From assembly GCF_000485595.1 (NCBI RefSeq), contig NW_014577498.1, forward strand, positions 94,582 to 158,581: a stretch of 64,000 nt of DNA, in the 5' to 3' direction. Under the pieces are notes generated by a model. The model ran no database searches. It was not told the origin of the DNA and saw nothing but the letters and a program-made list of their open reading frames with translations. This document shows, piece by piece, positions 11,150-22,375 of the stretch. Origin of the DNA: Priapulus caudatus (Eukaryota; Priapulida; Priapulimorpha; Priapulimorphida; Priapulidae). The translations under genes were made by a program, and so were the position numbers. Each line of letters begins with the position of its first letter. Position 1 is the first letter of the stretch.

Positions 11150-13109
11150 TTTAGGAATATCAACAAGCTTAAGCTAAGCTCTTTTCTCAACTTAACCGCA
11201 TTAAGTCCACAGTTGTATGGTTTTTTGCCTTTGCAGGGTTTTAGAACGCTGGATGATGTCAGAGCACACCCAGATCAGATTACAAAGCAGCAGGCTATTG
11301 GGTTAAATCACTTTGAGGACTTTTTGGACAGAATGCCACGTTCAGAAGCGGCTGAAATAGAAAACATGGTATGCATATGATTTTATAGAAGCTGTAAAAG
11401 GAATCTACGATAGGTGCAGGATCCGTTTTTCAGACATATGCATGCAGCATTGCAATCGGATATAAACCTAACTGTTTTAGTGAGTCTAAAACATAATAGT
11501 GCCAATCATAATTGCACTTCTTCCAGTGTAGGGAAGGATAGCACACGTATTACTTATTGTTCATTTATATACATAATATTATTTCATTATGAAGCAGTAT
11601 ACACAATCTGACTGCTAAGCACTGATCTAATACCAGAATTGTCAGTATCAACAATATTGATTTAACAAAGACAGTTATCATAGGCACTTTTGTACTTGTG
11701 TTAGTGGCCTTCTTAGATAGAGCAGATATAGCTTAAAAGCACTGAAGCATTGGCTTGCATTCATTAACCATTTGCTTTTATTTCTGGCCTGTAGCTCTCT
11801 TCATTATTTTCTCAAGTACATATTCAAAAACCTGCTGAGATGCGAAGGAAGTAATATAACGATGCAACATTGCGTGCTACGTTGAGGAAAGTGCTAGAGA
11901 GCCCTGTCTGGTTCCGTTTCAGTTGTGTTGGCTGTTCATTTCAGGTACAGACATCTGCGCTCGCGATAGCGAAGGGGCTAATAGTGCAAGCGTGTGGTTC
12001 ATACAGGCGTGGAAAACCGACGTGCGGTGACACTGATGTTCTTATCACACATCCTGATGGCAGCTCACACGTTGGAGTATTGCACCAACTCGTCCTGGAC
12101 CTGCACCAGAGTGGTCAGTTCACCTGTCACCATAGATACGAAGGGTTATGTTGATGAGAGCTTACTGAGTTTGAGGTTTTGTTATCATTTCGTGGCGCAC
12201 AACAACACAGTGGAGTTTTGTTCGCAGGTTTTATCACTGATGATTTAGTAACAGCAACAGATGGCACCCACAGAAAGTATCTTGGCGCATGCAAACTGCC
12301 AGGGGAAAACAGAAAGGTGAGATAGATAGGTTGTTCGTCATCCGTCAAAGGTGCATAGCTAAGCAGTTTGTGGTTGCAAGTCGATTGCTCAAAATTTATA
12401 CCTGGTAGATCCAGGGAGGTGGGCATCAGAGCTACAGGCCCTGGAAAAAGATTAAATAAGCCTAATAAATTCATTTATGAGCATTTTAAACCTCTCTATT
12501 AATGTCTATACGCATATGTTTATTATATTATCCATTAGCACTATAGTATAGGCACGAATTTTGGCGTCTGTTTATGCGATACCAATGTATATCAGATGTG
12601 CATGAACATCTCATCTATACAGTACATATACTATAGTATAGGTATGTTCATGATACCATGATGATATATGCATGCACATGTATCTAACGTTAAACACCAC
12701 ACAGCACACTGAAGTGAACATAAATTTGTTTTAACCTTCAGCATCGTCGGATTGACATCATTGTGGTACCGTACACGGAGTACGCGTGTGCCTTGCTCTA
12801 TTTCACTGGATCGGCACATTTCAACAGATCGATGCGCCTTCTCGCAATCAAGAAGGGAATGACTCTCTCAGAGCATAGGCTCAATGCCGGAGTCATCAGA
12901 AAGGTAAAGTTTCCATTGTCTGCAATGTTCTTCGCGTAATGCATTGTTTCAAGATTATATTAATTACTAGGGGTATCTCACTGTTAAAATATAGTGATAT
13001 ATATTATCTAATATCAGGAGTCTATCAATATATTGATATACAATATTGATAGACTCCTGATAATATCAGGGGTTAATAATGACAAATTTGTCATTATTAA
13101 CCCCTGATA

Positions 13110-13142
<33 letters not shown>

Positions 13143-15214
13143 CACATATATATGTATACTGTACTATATAAATGATATTAAATATAATATAAATACTTAT
13201 ATTACTAGTTAATGTGCTATTAATGATTATATAAGCATGCATAACGTGGCATGCTATAGATCGACCTTTTTACGCGTTATGTGTAGTGTCATTCGTTATA
13301 GGATGAGGGGTGACTGTTATCATTTTCTATGGTATGGGATGTTACGTGATAATAGATTTGAACTATGTCGGCCCACAGGTGGAGCTATGGTCACGGGGCA
13401 TATAGTATATATACCACCAACAGGTGCCATGTGCGCTCTCTTGCTTTCTCAGTACAGCCACCTGGCACTACCTGGTCAAGCTCGGTGTTCAGCCTTTTCT
13501 TTGTGTGTACAGTAACACGTAACATGGTGGCAGCGGTTATCGGACTACAACGCAGCTGTTAAGTGAACTAGCATGGCTCACAGGCCAGTGCAAGGTATAC
13601 GCGCTCCACTCCCGTTGTCCGTGGAGGGGAATATAGTTGAGAGATGGAAAACCTTCAGACAGCAGTGGAAGAACTATTCGATAATCACGAACCTGGAGCA
13701 GCAGACCAGTGAATATAAGGTAGCTCTGTTCCTGCACACCCTCGGAGAAGTGGCGCCAAGGTATACAATGGGTTCCATTTCTCGACGGAGGAGGCGGAGA
13801 GAACGGTGCAGGAGATTATCGATAAGTTCGAGGAGTTTGCAGTGGGTGAAATAAATGAAACCTACGAGAGATACGTGTTTAACCGGAAGAATCAAGACGA
13901 AGGTGAGAAGCTTTGAGAACTTCTTAACGGCAACAAGGTTTCTAGTTTGTACGTGCAACTACTGCGAGAACTGCGTGACGTCAATTCTCAGAGACAGAAT
14001 TGTGTTGGGTGTACGAGACACAGCGACCCAGCAAGCTTTACTGAAGGAGCGCGAGCTGACGCTGGAGCACAGCGTCGATATTTGTAGAGCCGCGGAGAAT
14101 TCCACGAGGCAATGTCATGCTTTACGGCAGGAGACGTTAAGCAGAATATCGATGCGCAGGGGTGGCTCCCGGAGAAGCACAGAGGAAAAGGAGAGGAAGA
14201 GACAAGGGGCGGAGAGAACGTGTAAGTTTTGTGGGCGAGAGCATGCGTTTAAGAAGGAAGAGTGCCCGGCGTGGGGGAAAGTATGCAGCCAGTGTGGGGA
14301 GAAAAACCACTTCGCTAGGAAATGCCTACAGAAGCGAAGAAATGACACACGATCCGTCCATGGAGTGGACAGAGAACAGACAGTCAGATACAGCTTGTAG
14401 AATCGCATGATTGTCCGTGCGTCCGTCCGTGCGTCCGTCAACAGTTGGGCACGAATCTTGACCGCTCGACGTACGGTCTTAATATTCGTGACGTCGGGGG
14501 GGATCGCGAAAAGGACTCGGGATGTTGAATTTGGGGGTCAATGGTCAATGGGCAAGATGTGTCAATGGAGGGGGATTATTTCCCCCTTAACTTAAGTTAA
14601 GGTATAGGAGGAAATACGGAATTGCGGCACAAATCTCAACGGCTCAACCTACGCTCTTAATATTTGATGTATAGTGTGATGGGGAGGAAACCCATCACCA
14701 GCGCGAGAGGTCACAGGTCAAAGGGCAGTGGGGGAAAGGTCAGATATCAGACATTTTCTGAGGACATGGTCTAACGGACCGAGTGCAAAACTTTTTTGTT
14801 TCAGAGCTGACCTACCGTTTTTATCACTTTATTGAAAGGAACATGAAATCTACTTTCCGCTAACATGCGAAGAGTAAGTGTCTGATAACCTTTTGACCCT
14901 CAAGAGGAGGGTTAAACATGGATTTGTTTACTGTTAACAAAGGACTGAACTGCTTTTGCTATTAGAGCCCCCTATCTGCATGTTTTAGAACTTCTCGAGT
15001 TGTTGTTTTAAGCATTGTATTTTGTTTTTCCACACAGGGGAAAGAAAAGTTAAGTAAAGGACAGCCTCTGAGTACACCTACAGAGGAGTCTGTCTTTGAG
15101 CACCTAGGGCTTCCTTATAGACCCCCAGAAGAGCGTGATCACTATGACCTGAAGGTAAAATACTCAAATGTTGTGCCAGCTGATGATGAGGCTAAAACAC
15201 AATATTCACAGTAA
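7728..15214 (+). CDS. POLL: DNA polymerase lambda, 11 exons (5' exon not found)
   Basis: Family X polymerase that fills short gaps in base-excision repair and non-homologous end joining, in the nucleus. Exons: 7728-7964, 8319-8575, 8818-8914, 9758-9835, 10074-10181, 10502-10681, 11237-11368, 11945-12113, 12228-12316, 12742-12903, 15038-15214. All junctions are GT-AG and every phase agrees. They encode 561 residues, against 575 for the human enzyme, so only a short N-terminus is missing. Domain order is BRCT, linker, 8-kDa domain, two helix-hairpin-helix motifs, fingers, palm and thumb. Catalytic aspartates lie in [10 protein letters not shown] and RRIDIIVV, with [11 protein letters not shown] beyond. 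The ending [12 protein letters not shown] is typical; about 20 extra residues follow to the TAA. No frameshift is seen, so the gene looks functional. Confidence 0.95.
7985..8110. repeat. (GATG/GATA)n microsatellite
   Basis: Imperfect GGAT/AGAT tetranucleotide tract in POLL intron 1. Confidence 0.9.
8818..9835 (+). CDS. POLL: POLL linker exons
   Basis: Exons 8818-8914 and 9758-9835. The first is a Ser/Asn/Ala-rich linker, the counterpart of the Ser/Pro-rich region of vertebrate POLL, and is poorly conserved. The second has [20 protein letters not shown] and then ITDKLE, the start of the 8-kDa domain. The intron between them holds a 500-base TTAA fold-back element. Confidence 0.9.
9210..9718. 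mobile_element. TTAA-flanked fold-back element in a POLL intron
   Basis: TTAA (9210-9213) is followed by AGGCTCACAATGCGCATCC; the right end reads GGATGCGCATTGTGCGGCT followed by TTAA (9715-9718). The inverted ends are about 130 bases long and nearly identical, including AACTAGAGTTTATTTTGTC. The core contains TGGCGCCAACGCTAAATTG and TGACGTCACATG, also found in the elements near 50 kb. It has no transposase, so it is non-autonomous. TTAA duplication is typical of piggyBac and Kolobok. Confidence 0.85.
10074..11368 (+). CDS. POLL: POLL 8-kDa and helix-hairpin-helix exons
   Basis: Exons 10074-10181, 10502-10681 and 11237-11368, all in phase 0. They contain [20 protein letters not shown] of the lyase domain, the first hairpin [12 protein letters not shown], the second hairpin [15 protein letters not shown], and [20 protein letters not shown] leading into the polymerase core. 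Confidence 0.95.
11097..11150. repeat. (TA)n microsatellite
   Basis: TA/TTA tract in a POLL intron. Confidence 0.95.
11945..12903 (+). CDS. POLL: POLL palm-domain exons with catalytic aspartates
   Basis: Exons 11945-12113, 12228-12316 and 12742-12903. The nucleotide-binding GSYRRGK motif is followed by [10 protein letters not shown], giving two metal-binding Asp (about residues 392 and 394 of the visible protein). The third Asp is in [10 protein letters not shown] (about 454). YF (469-470) in [15 protein letters not shown] is the family X dNTP-selecting segment. All catalytic residues are present. Confidence 0.95.
13000..13112. repeat. two adjacent hairpins
   Basis: AGGAGTCTATCAATAT pairs with ATATTGATAGACTCCT, and GGGGTTAATAATGACAAA pairs with TTTGTCATTATTAACCCC. 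The second is related to the hairpin at 39077-39115 (TAATAATGACAAA/TGTCATTATTA). Confidence 0.85.
13340..13524 (+). mobile_element. 5' LTR of a retrotransposon (185 bases)
   Basis: It begins TGTTACGTG and ends CACGTAACA, a perfect 9-base inverted terminus with TG...CA ends. A TATATATA stretch lies near 13400. It is followed at once by TGGTGGCAGCGGTTATCGG, the position and form of a primer-binding site. No matching 3' LTR is seen in the window. Confidence 0.75.
13573..14398 (+). pseudogene. Ty3/Gypsy-type gag fragment with zinc knuckles, frameshifted
   Basis: The ATG at 13573 starts a capsid-like protein with [20 protein letters not shown] and [14 protein letters not shown]. The frame is broken near 13760, and capsid sequence continues in another frame (13855-14400) with [20 protein letters not shown]. 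The end has [15 protein letters not shown] (Cx2Cx3Hx6C) and [14 protein letters not shown] (Cx2Cx4Hx4C). It is cut off at about 14383, where a different repeat begins, and no protease or reverse transcriptase follows. The element lies in the sense orientation within the last POLL intron. Confidence 0.85.
14383..14965. mobile_element. DR1 repeat family, copy in the last POLL intron
   Basis: It starts AGTCAGATACAGCTTGTAG, abutting the gag fragment, and runs through CAACAGTTGGGCAC, TTTCTGAGGACATGGTCT and GACCCTCAAGAGGAGGGTT. It holds AGGTCACAGGTCA (14708-14720), two nuclear-receptor half-sites with one base between them. It matches 50950-51500, 57276-57900 and, reversed, 63470-64000. Confidence 0.8.
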
Positions 15215-15282
15215 ATTATGAGCATTCAATCTTGCTTTGCTATATGATTTTCGTGTGATTCACAACATTATCAGAAAATTCA

Positions 15283-15292
15283 AATAAATAAA
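15283..15292 (+). terminator. POLL polyadenylation signal
   Basis: Two overlapping AATAAA hexamers (AATAAATAAA) about 70 bases after the POLL stop codon. Confidence 0.6.
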
Positions 15293-15526
15293 ATGAATTG
15301 ATTATTTAAATTTAGATTAAAATTTAAATGAACTCTTGTAATGTGTTTATATACAAGTTTGTGTTTGTACTGATTCATAAGATTAATATGAACAATATAT
15401 TATGAACTTGTGTAAATGTTATGCTTTATGTAATTATCCATTATACACCAATGATATATCGTCTCAATGAGATTGTTTAATAACTTTATGTATATTAAAT
15501 TAACTTATTTTAAGCTGAAATAGTAC

Positions 15527-16664
15527 CATCTGAAGAGTCACAAGAGCTGTAACATTATAGGTGTGACAAAACGAGATGATATCACATTATTTATTGTTAA
15601 GTCTGTAAATCATATATAGTTATTATTAAAGAAATTTAATCATAACTAAATAAAAATATTTTTGTATCACTTATATTTATCCATATATATTTTGCTTATT
15701 ATACTAAATTTATTCATCACACTAACATTTTTCACACTGTTAGCTATTATTCTAAAACTACAGTCCACTATTAAACATTAATACAGCGTTTACTAATGTC
15801 CGGTGTTGTAAGGACTAGGGACAACACAAATTCACGATATGGACCCTGGATCATATAACTAATCGCACTGTACTGTAGAACTAGACAGTTAATCTCGTGG
15901 GTAAATGTGATCGACATAATAATTGAATCTTTACATCCAAATTCGTCTAAGATGTGCAAGACATAAGATCTAATATTCTCAGTAGGTGTGGCCGTAAAAA
16001 TTTGTGATTACTGATGTCTCTTCAATGATCAATGATGATCAATGCAAGCAGTAACATGCAGTCATCGACTGTCCTATAGCTAAGTATGGCGCCAGGCAGG
16101 TGTTTATTAATACAGTACACGACAAACGCGCTACCATAGACCAAAATGATCAAAACTATAACATATAATCTTTCTAATGTGCATGTGAGATGTCGACCAG
16201 GGTTGGACATGACGAAAAGGACCATTGTATTTGCATACAGCGCACCAAAATGACTGAATGGTTATTGTAATCATTCTCGCCATATATTGATAGGAGGCAT
16301 CAAGCATCAGTATTATGAACCAGGATTACTATTGAGCATGGTTCATCAAAGCAAACCATTCTTGAATACATTACTAGATAATTGAACAAAGTGCACATCA
16401 AATATGGCTTTCCACAAAATCTCAACACCTTTTTTGCAATAACTGACAAGAATGGAAATCAACCAAAAACTAATATTTTGATTTGAAGCTTTGAAGCTAT
16501 GAATGCACTTTTGAAACATATATTTTCATCAGAAACAATAACACTGAAATACTCCTTTCATCATGGTTTTGAATATTAATGATAAACAAAACGGATCACA
16601 TAAAAAATGGTTGGTTCTTCCCACTTGTATCATTTCGTGACAAAAAATTCCTCTACTATATATT
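15527..16664. repeat. dispersed repeat D, copy 1 (about 1.14 kb)
   Basis: Matches 19427-20916 from GTCACAAGAGCTGTAACATT to ACCTCTACTATAT, with small differences, in direct orientation. It carries the uninterrupted target (GCATCAGTATTATGAA) of the element inserted at 20392. No coding frame is supported. Confidence 0.85.
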
Positions 16665-16669
16665 GTAAG

Positions 16670-17170
16670 CGGGCAAATCCCACACCCCAGGGAAGTGATG
16701 GCGATGCGGGAATGCAACCGGTGTCAGGGGGAATGTACAAAACGGAGACGGGAAGGTCAGCGGTCGGGCCCGAGATCAAAGCGAGCCGTGGCTCGGGACA
16801 GAGCCGGCCAGCCGGAAACCACGGCCATGAATCCCTGAATTCTTGCGGGATGTGACAGGCAGCTCTAGAATATCAACCGCGAAGGTGCCAACCTGTGGAT
16901 GACTGCGCTGACACCAGGGCCAGAATCGGATCATGGAACCGAGCCAAGTGGGAAATGCTTACCCCACCGTATTCAGTAGTTGTAATACTTACCCCACCTT
17001 ATTCGGTAAGGCGGATTGGGCAAGTGGGAGCTAAAACGAGACCGGTGACGTGGAGGAAGGAGCGTGGTCATTGGTCCGAGCCACGACGTATACATAGTGG
17101 GGGACGCCCCTCCTCAGGAGCTTTTGTAAAAGCGACACCCGCTGAGAAAGGTGTAAGTGCGTGATACGGT
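16670..17170. other. GC-rich block of unknown nature
   Basis: About 500 bases with markedly higher GC than its AT-rich neighbours. It contains GCGGGCAAATCCCACACC, GAGCCGTGGCTCGGG and two nearby copies of CTTACCCCACC-TATTC. Short frames exist (16607-16855 and 16895-17164) but match nothing I recognise. It may be the end of a retroelement. Confidence 0.4.
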
Positions 17171-17487
17171 TACTGTTTTAGTACAAGCTCTCTTTTGTTC
17201 AGTAGTGCACTGGAAGAATTTATGTATTGCATTAGAGGTTGAGTAAAACGCTAGCACATTACTTCTTGTCATCTCTCTCTATAGTCTCTTGCAGAACCTC
17301 TACTTCGGTAGTGCGCATAACACGTCTACAATATAATCCCAGTATTGCTTTTGATGCAGTGTTTTCCTCTAGGTGCTATAAGAGAATGGGTGGATAAACT
17401 GGTTGCGTGAATTAGTGCAAGCGCTGACAGGGCAAACGAGATACATGTCTTTGTATATACAAAATGTCATTTGCATTTTTGCGAGGG

Positions 17488-17765
17488 GTAATTAGCATCG
17501 TTATAGGTTAATAGTACCCGTATACATGCACATGGTGTACACATTAGCAAACTGACCGTGTACACTGGCCATCTGTCATTGGATCAAGCATATCCGTACT
17601 TCCTGGATGTACGAAATAAAATGCGACCCATGTAAACCAATACGAAATTCAATACTACTTTTAGAAAGATATTCAAAGTAAAATTTTAACGAAATGTAGG
17701 TGGTCCTTTTGCTATCTAATGCTTTTTCAAGCACTGGCAGATCCATGGATGCTTTTAGCGTCATG
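17488..17765. repeat. dispersed repeat B, copy 2 (uninterrupted)
   Basis: Same sequence as 6598-7120 without the inner insertion: ACTACTTTTAGAAAG is continuous here (about 17655-17670). Confidence 0.85.
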
Positions 17766-18481
17766 CTCCAACTTGGAGCCTCCAACCCGGCTCGAAATCA
17801 ATGCCAGAAAAAGAATGAAAAATTGCTTAATGCAGATGTGAGTATTTCAAGCCTCTACTTTACACATTGTTTTCTAAATATAATGCTCATTAGAAGCCAA
17901 ACATATCACGTTAGAAGTACGCAAGTGCGATGCTGGATTGTGGTACCCAACCACATAAAATCACTTTATTCACGCTATAAACGACTTGATTCACTCGAAG
18001 CTTTTGTCATGTAGGCTACATCATGCAAATCTCCAGCGAGGTGTCGAATCACGTTTCACGCGCAAACCATAGCTACGTCACCTGACGGAAAGGCACAATT
18101 TCTCGACAATCTCAAACCTACCTTTCATGCTTTCTAGACGTCTAGAAGGCATCTAGCCTATGTATAAAAGGCAGATTATTGCACTAGTGCCCAATATTAC
18201 CATAATTAAGAAAAAACTAATACTATAATTACTATTAATACTTAATTACTATAATTAAGAAAAAATTGAGAAAGCGGCCGTTTCCAGATACGAAATACTG
18301 CAAGGGTGAACAATTGACGGAAGGCTACTGTCGCATGCCTTTTTTTGCTGATGTGACCAGATAACGGAGTTATCAAGATGACGCTGTGTTACATGTATGC
18401 ATCTAGAAAAGAAAAAGAAAAATCGTCGCGAGTGCGCTGCTCGTCGTGGTTCTTGACTAATCACGTATCCAGTCTCATAAT

Positions 18482-19346
18482 AATGAAAGTGTCAATGACA
18501 CTGTAGCTCACCTTGGGTGTGATAGAAGAGGGAGGGGGGATATATAAATCAAGAGTATATATGGGAGAATTCCCATTATATAGCATATCTCCCATTATAT
18601 ACTCTTGATAATGATATATGCATAAGTTTTGTGCGAAAATAAATGTTTCAGATCTGAAAGTCTGAAATATTGACGAGATGGCGCTACGCCTAAATGATCG
18701 CCATTTTGGTTTTCAAATATTGCGCAAATAAAAACAATAAAATATTCCAGTCAAATACCAAAATTTAACAAAATCAAATGAATTTAGATGGCCATTTTCA
18801 TTTTTGCAAAAAAGTGGGCGTGGCTCGAAATTAAGTAGGTCGACTCGCTTGCTCCAAAATAGGCTGTTCAAATCTCTCCCATAAGAGTAACAACTCTATA
18901 CAATTTGAAACATGTGGGTCAAACGGTTCTTGAGTTATCATTGACCATAGGCAGACACTGAAATGCATAGTGAAATTGCCAAAATTTACCTAATTTGCAT
19001 AATTTAAAAAAAATATCAAAACCTATGTGATATGTTTTGGGGCCAGTCCTTATTCATTCACATACCAAAAATGAACAAAATCCGTTGAACCTGAATTGAC
19101 TTATGGCCATTTCCATTTTTGCCAAAAAGTGGCCGTGGCTCGAATGTAGGTCGATCGATCGACTGGCGTGCTCCAACATAGGACGTTCAAACCTCTCCCA
19201 TAGGAGTAACAACTGCATGCAATTTGAAACATGTGGGTCAAACGGTTCTTGAGTTATCGTTGACCGTAGCCAAATGTTGACGGACGGACGTACGTCGGAC
19301 GACACCCAATGACAATAGCTCATCTTGACGATGTCAAGGTGAGCTA
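18482..19346. mobile_element. repeat C, copy 1, with TAGCTCACCTT / AAGGTGAGCTA ends
   Basis: It opens GTCAATGACACTGTAGCTCACCTT and closes GATGTCAAGGTGAGCTA. An inner hairpin has ATCAAGAGTATATATGGGAG opposite CTCCCATTATATACTCTTGAT. GTGGGTCAAACGGTTCTTGA occurs twice, and GACGGACG repeats lie near the end. A second copy is at 22459-23458, and the first 30 bases recur at 29942. Confidence 0.8.
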
Positions 19347-19426
19347 AAAATGTAAAATGAAATTCATTGGAACGGTTTTTTCCCGTGTCTGGAAACTGCA
19401 ATTTACCCCCTAGTTGGAGAATCACC

Positions 19427-20916
19427 CATTTGAAGAATCACAAGTGCTGTAATATTATAGGTGTGATAACACGAGACAATATCACATTATTTATTGTTAA
19501 GTCTGTAAATCATATACATAATACATATATAGTTATTATTAAATTGAATCAAATTATAACTGAGTAAAATCAAATGTTTTTTTGCATCAGTTATAATTAT
19601 CCATATTTCTTGCTTAATTATATCTATAGACATAGCTGTATGCTTATCAAAAGTAAACATTGTAATTCATGTAAAAACATTTAAACGATCGAAAACAGAC
19701 TACAAGTAGGGTCAATTTATTCATCACACTAACTTGTTTCACACTGTTAGCCATTAGTCTGTAACAGTAAAGTGCAATATTAAAAAATTAATACGTTTAT
19801 TAATCTCCGGTTTAGTAAGGACTATAGGGACAACACAAATTCACGATTTCATCGATGGGTCATACAACTAATGGCATTGCACTGCATAACTAAACGGTTG
19901 TATTTGAGCGTAAATGTGACCAACATTTCTCGACATAATATTCGGATCTTTACGTCAATATTTGTCTGAAATGTGCAATACATACCTAAGATCTAATATT
20001 CTCAGTAGGTGTGGCCGTACAAATTTGTGATTACTGTAACACACTGGCGTTTGTTCAGTGTCATCTGAACTTGCAGCTTACTGATGATGTCTCTTCAATG
20101 ATCAATGGTGATCAATGCAAGCAGTAACATGCAGTCATCGGCTGTCCTGTAGCTAAGTATGGCACCAGGCAGGTGTTTATTAATACAGGACACAGCAAAC
20201 GCGCTACCATAGACCAAAAATATCAAAACTATAACAGATATTCTTTCTAATATGCATGCGAGATATTGACCATGGTTGGACATTACGAAAAAGAATATTG
20301 CATTTGCATACAGCGCACCATAATGACTGCATGAATGGTTATTGTAATCATTCTCGCCATATATTGATAGGAGGCATCAAGCATCAGTATTGCTCATAGG
20401 GTCTATGTCCCCCAGGTTACGGTCCGGTATACCGGAACGTACCCTGGTAACTATCTGATATGGTTAGTGTTAGGGTTAGGGAGTAGGCGTAGGCGACTCC
20501 CTAGACTCGTTAGTGGAGTAGGCGAGGTAAGTTCCGGTATACCGGACCGTACCCAGGGTACGTTCCGGCAGTACCCTGGGGGACATAGTCCCTCTCAGCA
20601 TCATATTATGAAACAAAATTACTCTTGAGCACGGTTAATCAAAACAAACCATTCTTGAATACATTACTTTAACTGACCAAAGTGCACATCAAACATGGCT
20701 TTCTACAAAATCTCAACACTTTATGCAATAACTCATGACAAAAACGGAAATCAACCAAAAACTTGAATGTTAATCAGTCCAGAAAAAAATACAACTCGGA
20801 AAGCCACTTTTCATCATGGTTTTGAATAGTAATGATAAACGAAACAGATCACATAAAAAATCCTTGGTTCTTCCCACTTGCATCATTTCGTGATAAAAAA
20901 TACCTCTACTATATGT
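19427..20916. repeat. dispersed repeat D, copy 2, with nested insertion
   Basis: Second copy of the 15527-16664 repeat. It is longer because of the 206-base insertion at 20392-20597. Confidence 0.85.
20392..20597. mobile_element. inverted-repeat element with GTCCCCCAG ends and TTAGGG-like core
   Basis: Ends are CTATGTCCCCCAGG and, reversed, ACCCTGGGGGACATAG. The inner palindrome TCCGGTATACCGGA occurs twice, and the core holds GTTAGGGTTAGGG. It is flanked by GCATCAGTATT (20381-20391) and GCATCATATT (20598-20607), a target duplication of 10-11 bases. The empty site is in repeat D copy 1 near 16300. Confidence 0.85.
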
Positions 20917-22252
20917 AATCCCAAGCAATATATACGTTTGTTCTAACATATGAGCCTAAAATAATTTTTACAAGGTATTAGTCAGGACAAATCATGTGCA
21001 ACGGAGTCTTTAAATGAAATATAAATCTAGCGTTTAGCATTTCTTTCTGTCAAATTGGGTTTTATTCATGCAACAGTATCATTTTTAACATTCAATGTGC
21101 ATTTTTAATAAATAAGTTTGTTGTAAAAAATTGCCGGCGTTTGATATGCCACTCGCTGACATGACTTGATTTGCACTTTTGAAGTTAGATTTAGCATCCA
21201 GCAACTGATAAAATCATTAAGGTGAAAATTATAGGGCTATGCTTCAATAAATAGTACACTTGGAGATAATTAATTCATTACTTTCACTACAAACTCGTTA
21301 TCTACAATGTGAGAAAATTTACACCTAAGTATAATAACCTACAATCGCAGGTTGGAGCAACTGCAGCACAAGCAATATAGTGTCAATCTTCATAAACGCC
21401 AGCAAATTTTATAAACAGCATTTGACATACATTTTACTTACTGATACTGAACAACAAAAGCAAGTTGCATATTAAACTACTAAGATCCCAACTCAACTCG
21501 AAATAATGCTGATAGCCGGACGTGTGAGAAAACAGACCTAGGCTGCATATCTACATAAAATGTTTGAAGTTTGAAGAACCTGCTTTTTTTAGGACTCTTT
21601 TCGGGAATGGTGCAGATTGAACGTTATTCACGTTTGCCTTTCCAATTGGTTTGTGTGGGCTCAGATATCTTGGTTTTTCGAGACTCACTTGCAAGTGGCT
21701 GCTATGCTTTTGCATGTAGTTTAATTTCCAGGAACCTCAGTCTACATTGTATACTTTGTGTGAAGTCGTAACCTTGTTAGTAGGCACTTAAATCCAAAAA
21801 CTATTACAGTCATGTGGAAAATGACAACTACAAGAGCAAAGCTTTTGACCTTATCCAAATGGGACCACACTGATAAGCACACCCTACTAACAAAAAAGAA
21901 ATTTCTTAGAAGTTCTAAATGATAATCGAGTAGACCGAAACCATGAACAGAAACAGGTTCTAAAAATTCCACATCCGTTGCGCCTCGTGTAGACGCGGCT
22001 AATAATTCTAGACAATAGCCTGCTATTGACACATTTTCTCTAGTATAAAAGATCATTCAACTAATCGCAATGTAAATTACACAGGTATTTGTCACTAATT
22101 TATAAACAAACTGAGAAATGTCGGCCTTTTTAAAATTCAAGATTGCAGTGCAAATGCAAATGAACATGTCTAATATCTGTAACAGTTAAATGTTTGCAAT
22201 AAATGAAATAAGCTAAACATTAAGAGTTTATACCATGTATGCCAACGTATTA
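20917..22252. other. gene-free interval, AUP1 3' side
   Basis: AT-rich sequence between the D repeat and the AUP1 stop. The longest frame (minus, 21742-22056) has no recognisable protein. The AUP1 3' UTR must lie here, but no polyadenylation signal can be picked with confidence. Confidence 0.5.
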
Positions 22253-22375
22253 CTATATTCCATGTTTTTCCATATACTTATGCTTGGCCTCTGCTATAAA
22301 TTCTGCTTTTCTCTCCTGGTAAGATTTCATGCGATCTTTTGAAGACGTTGCCCACATTGTTTTTTGATCCTTTGT
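22253..22375 (-). CDS. AUP1: AUP1 last exon, UBE2G2-binding region
   Basis: Reads MWATSSKDRMKSYQERKAE then a Lys/Glu-rich helix ending KHKYMEKHGI and TAG. This is the counterpart of the G2BR helix of vertebrate AUP1 (QERK is conserved). Confidence 0.93.
   Translation of the reverse strand, partial: TKDQKTMWATSSKDRMKSYQERKAEFIAEAKHKYMEKHGI

Noticed and set aside
15154-15159. AAG|GTAAAA near the POLL end as a real donor
   Set aside because: The protein already reaches the family's usual C-terminus, the frame stops at 15212, and a polyadenylation signal follows at 15283. Kept only as an alternative.
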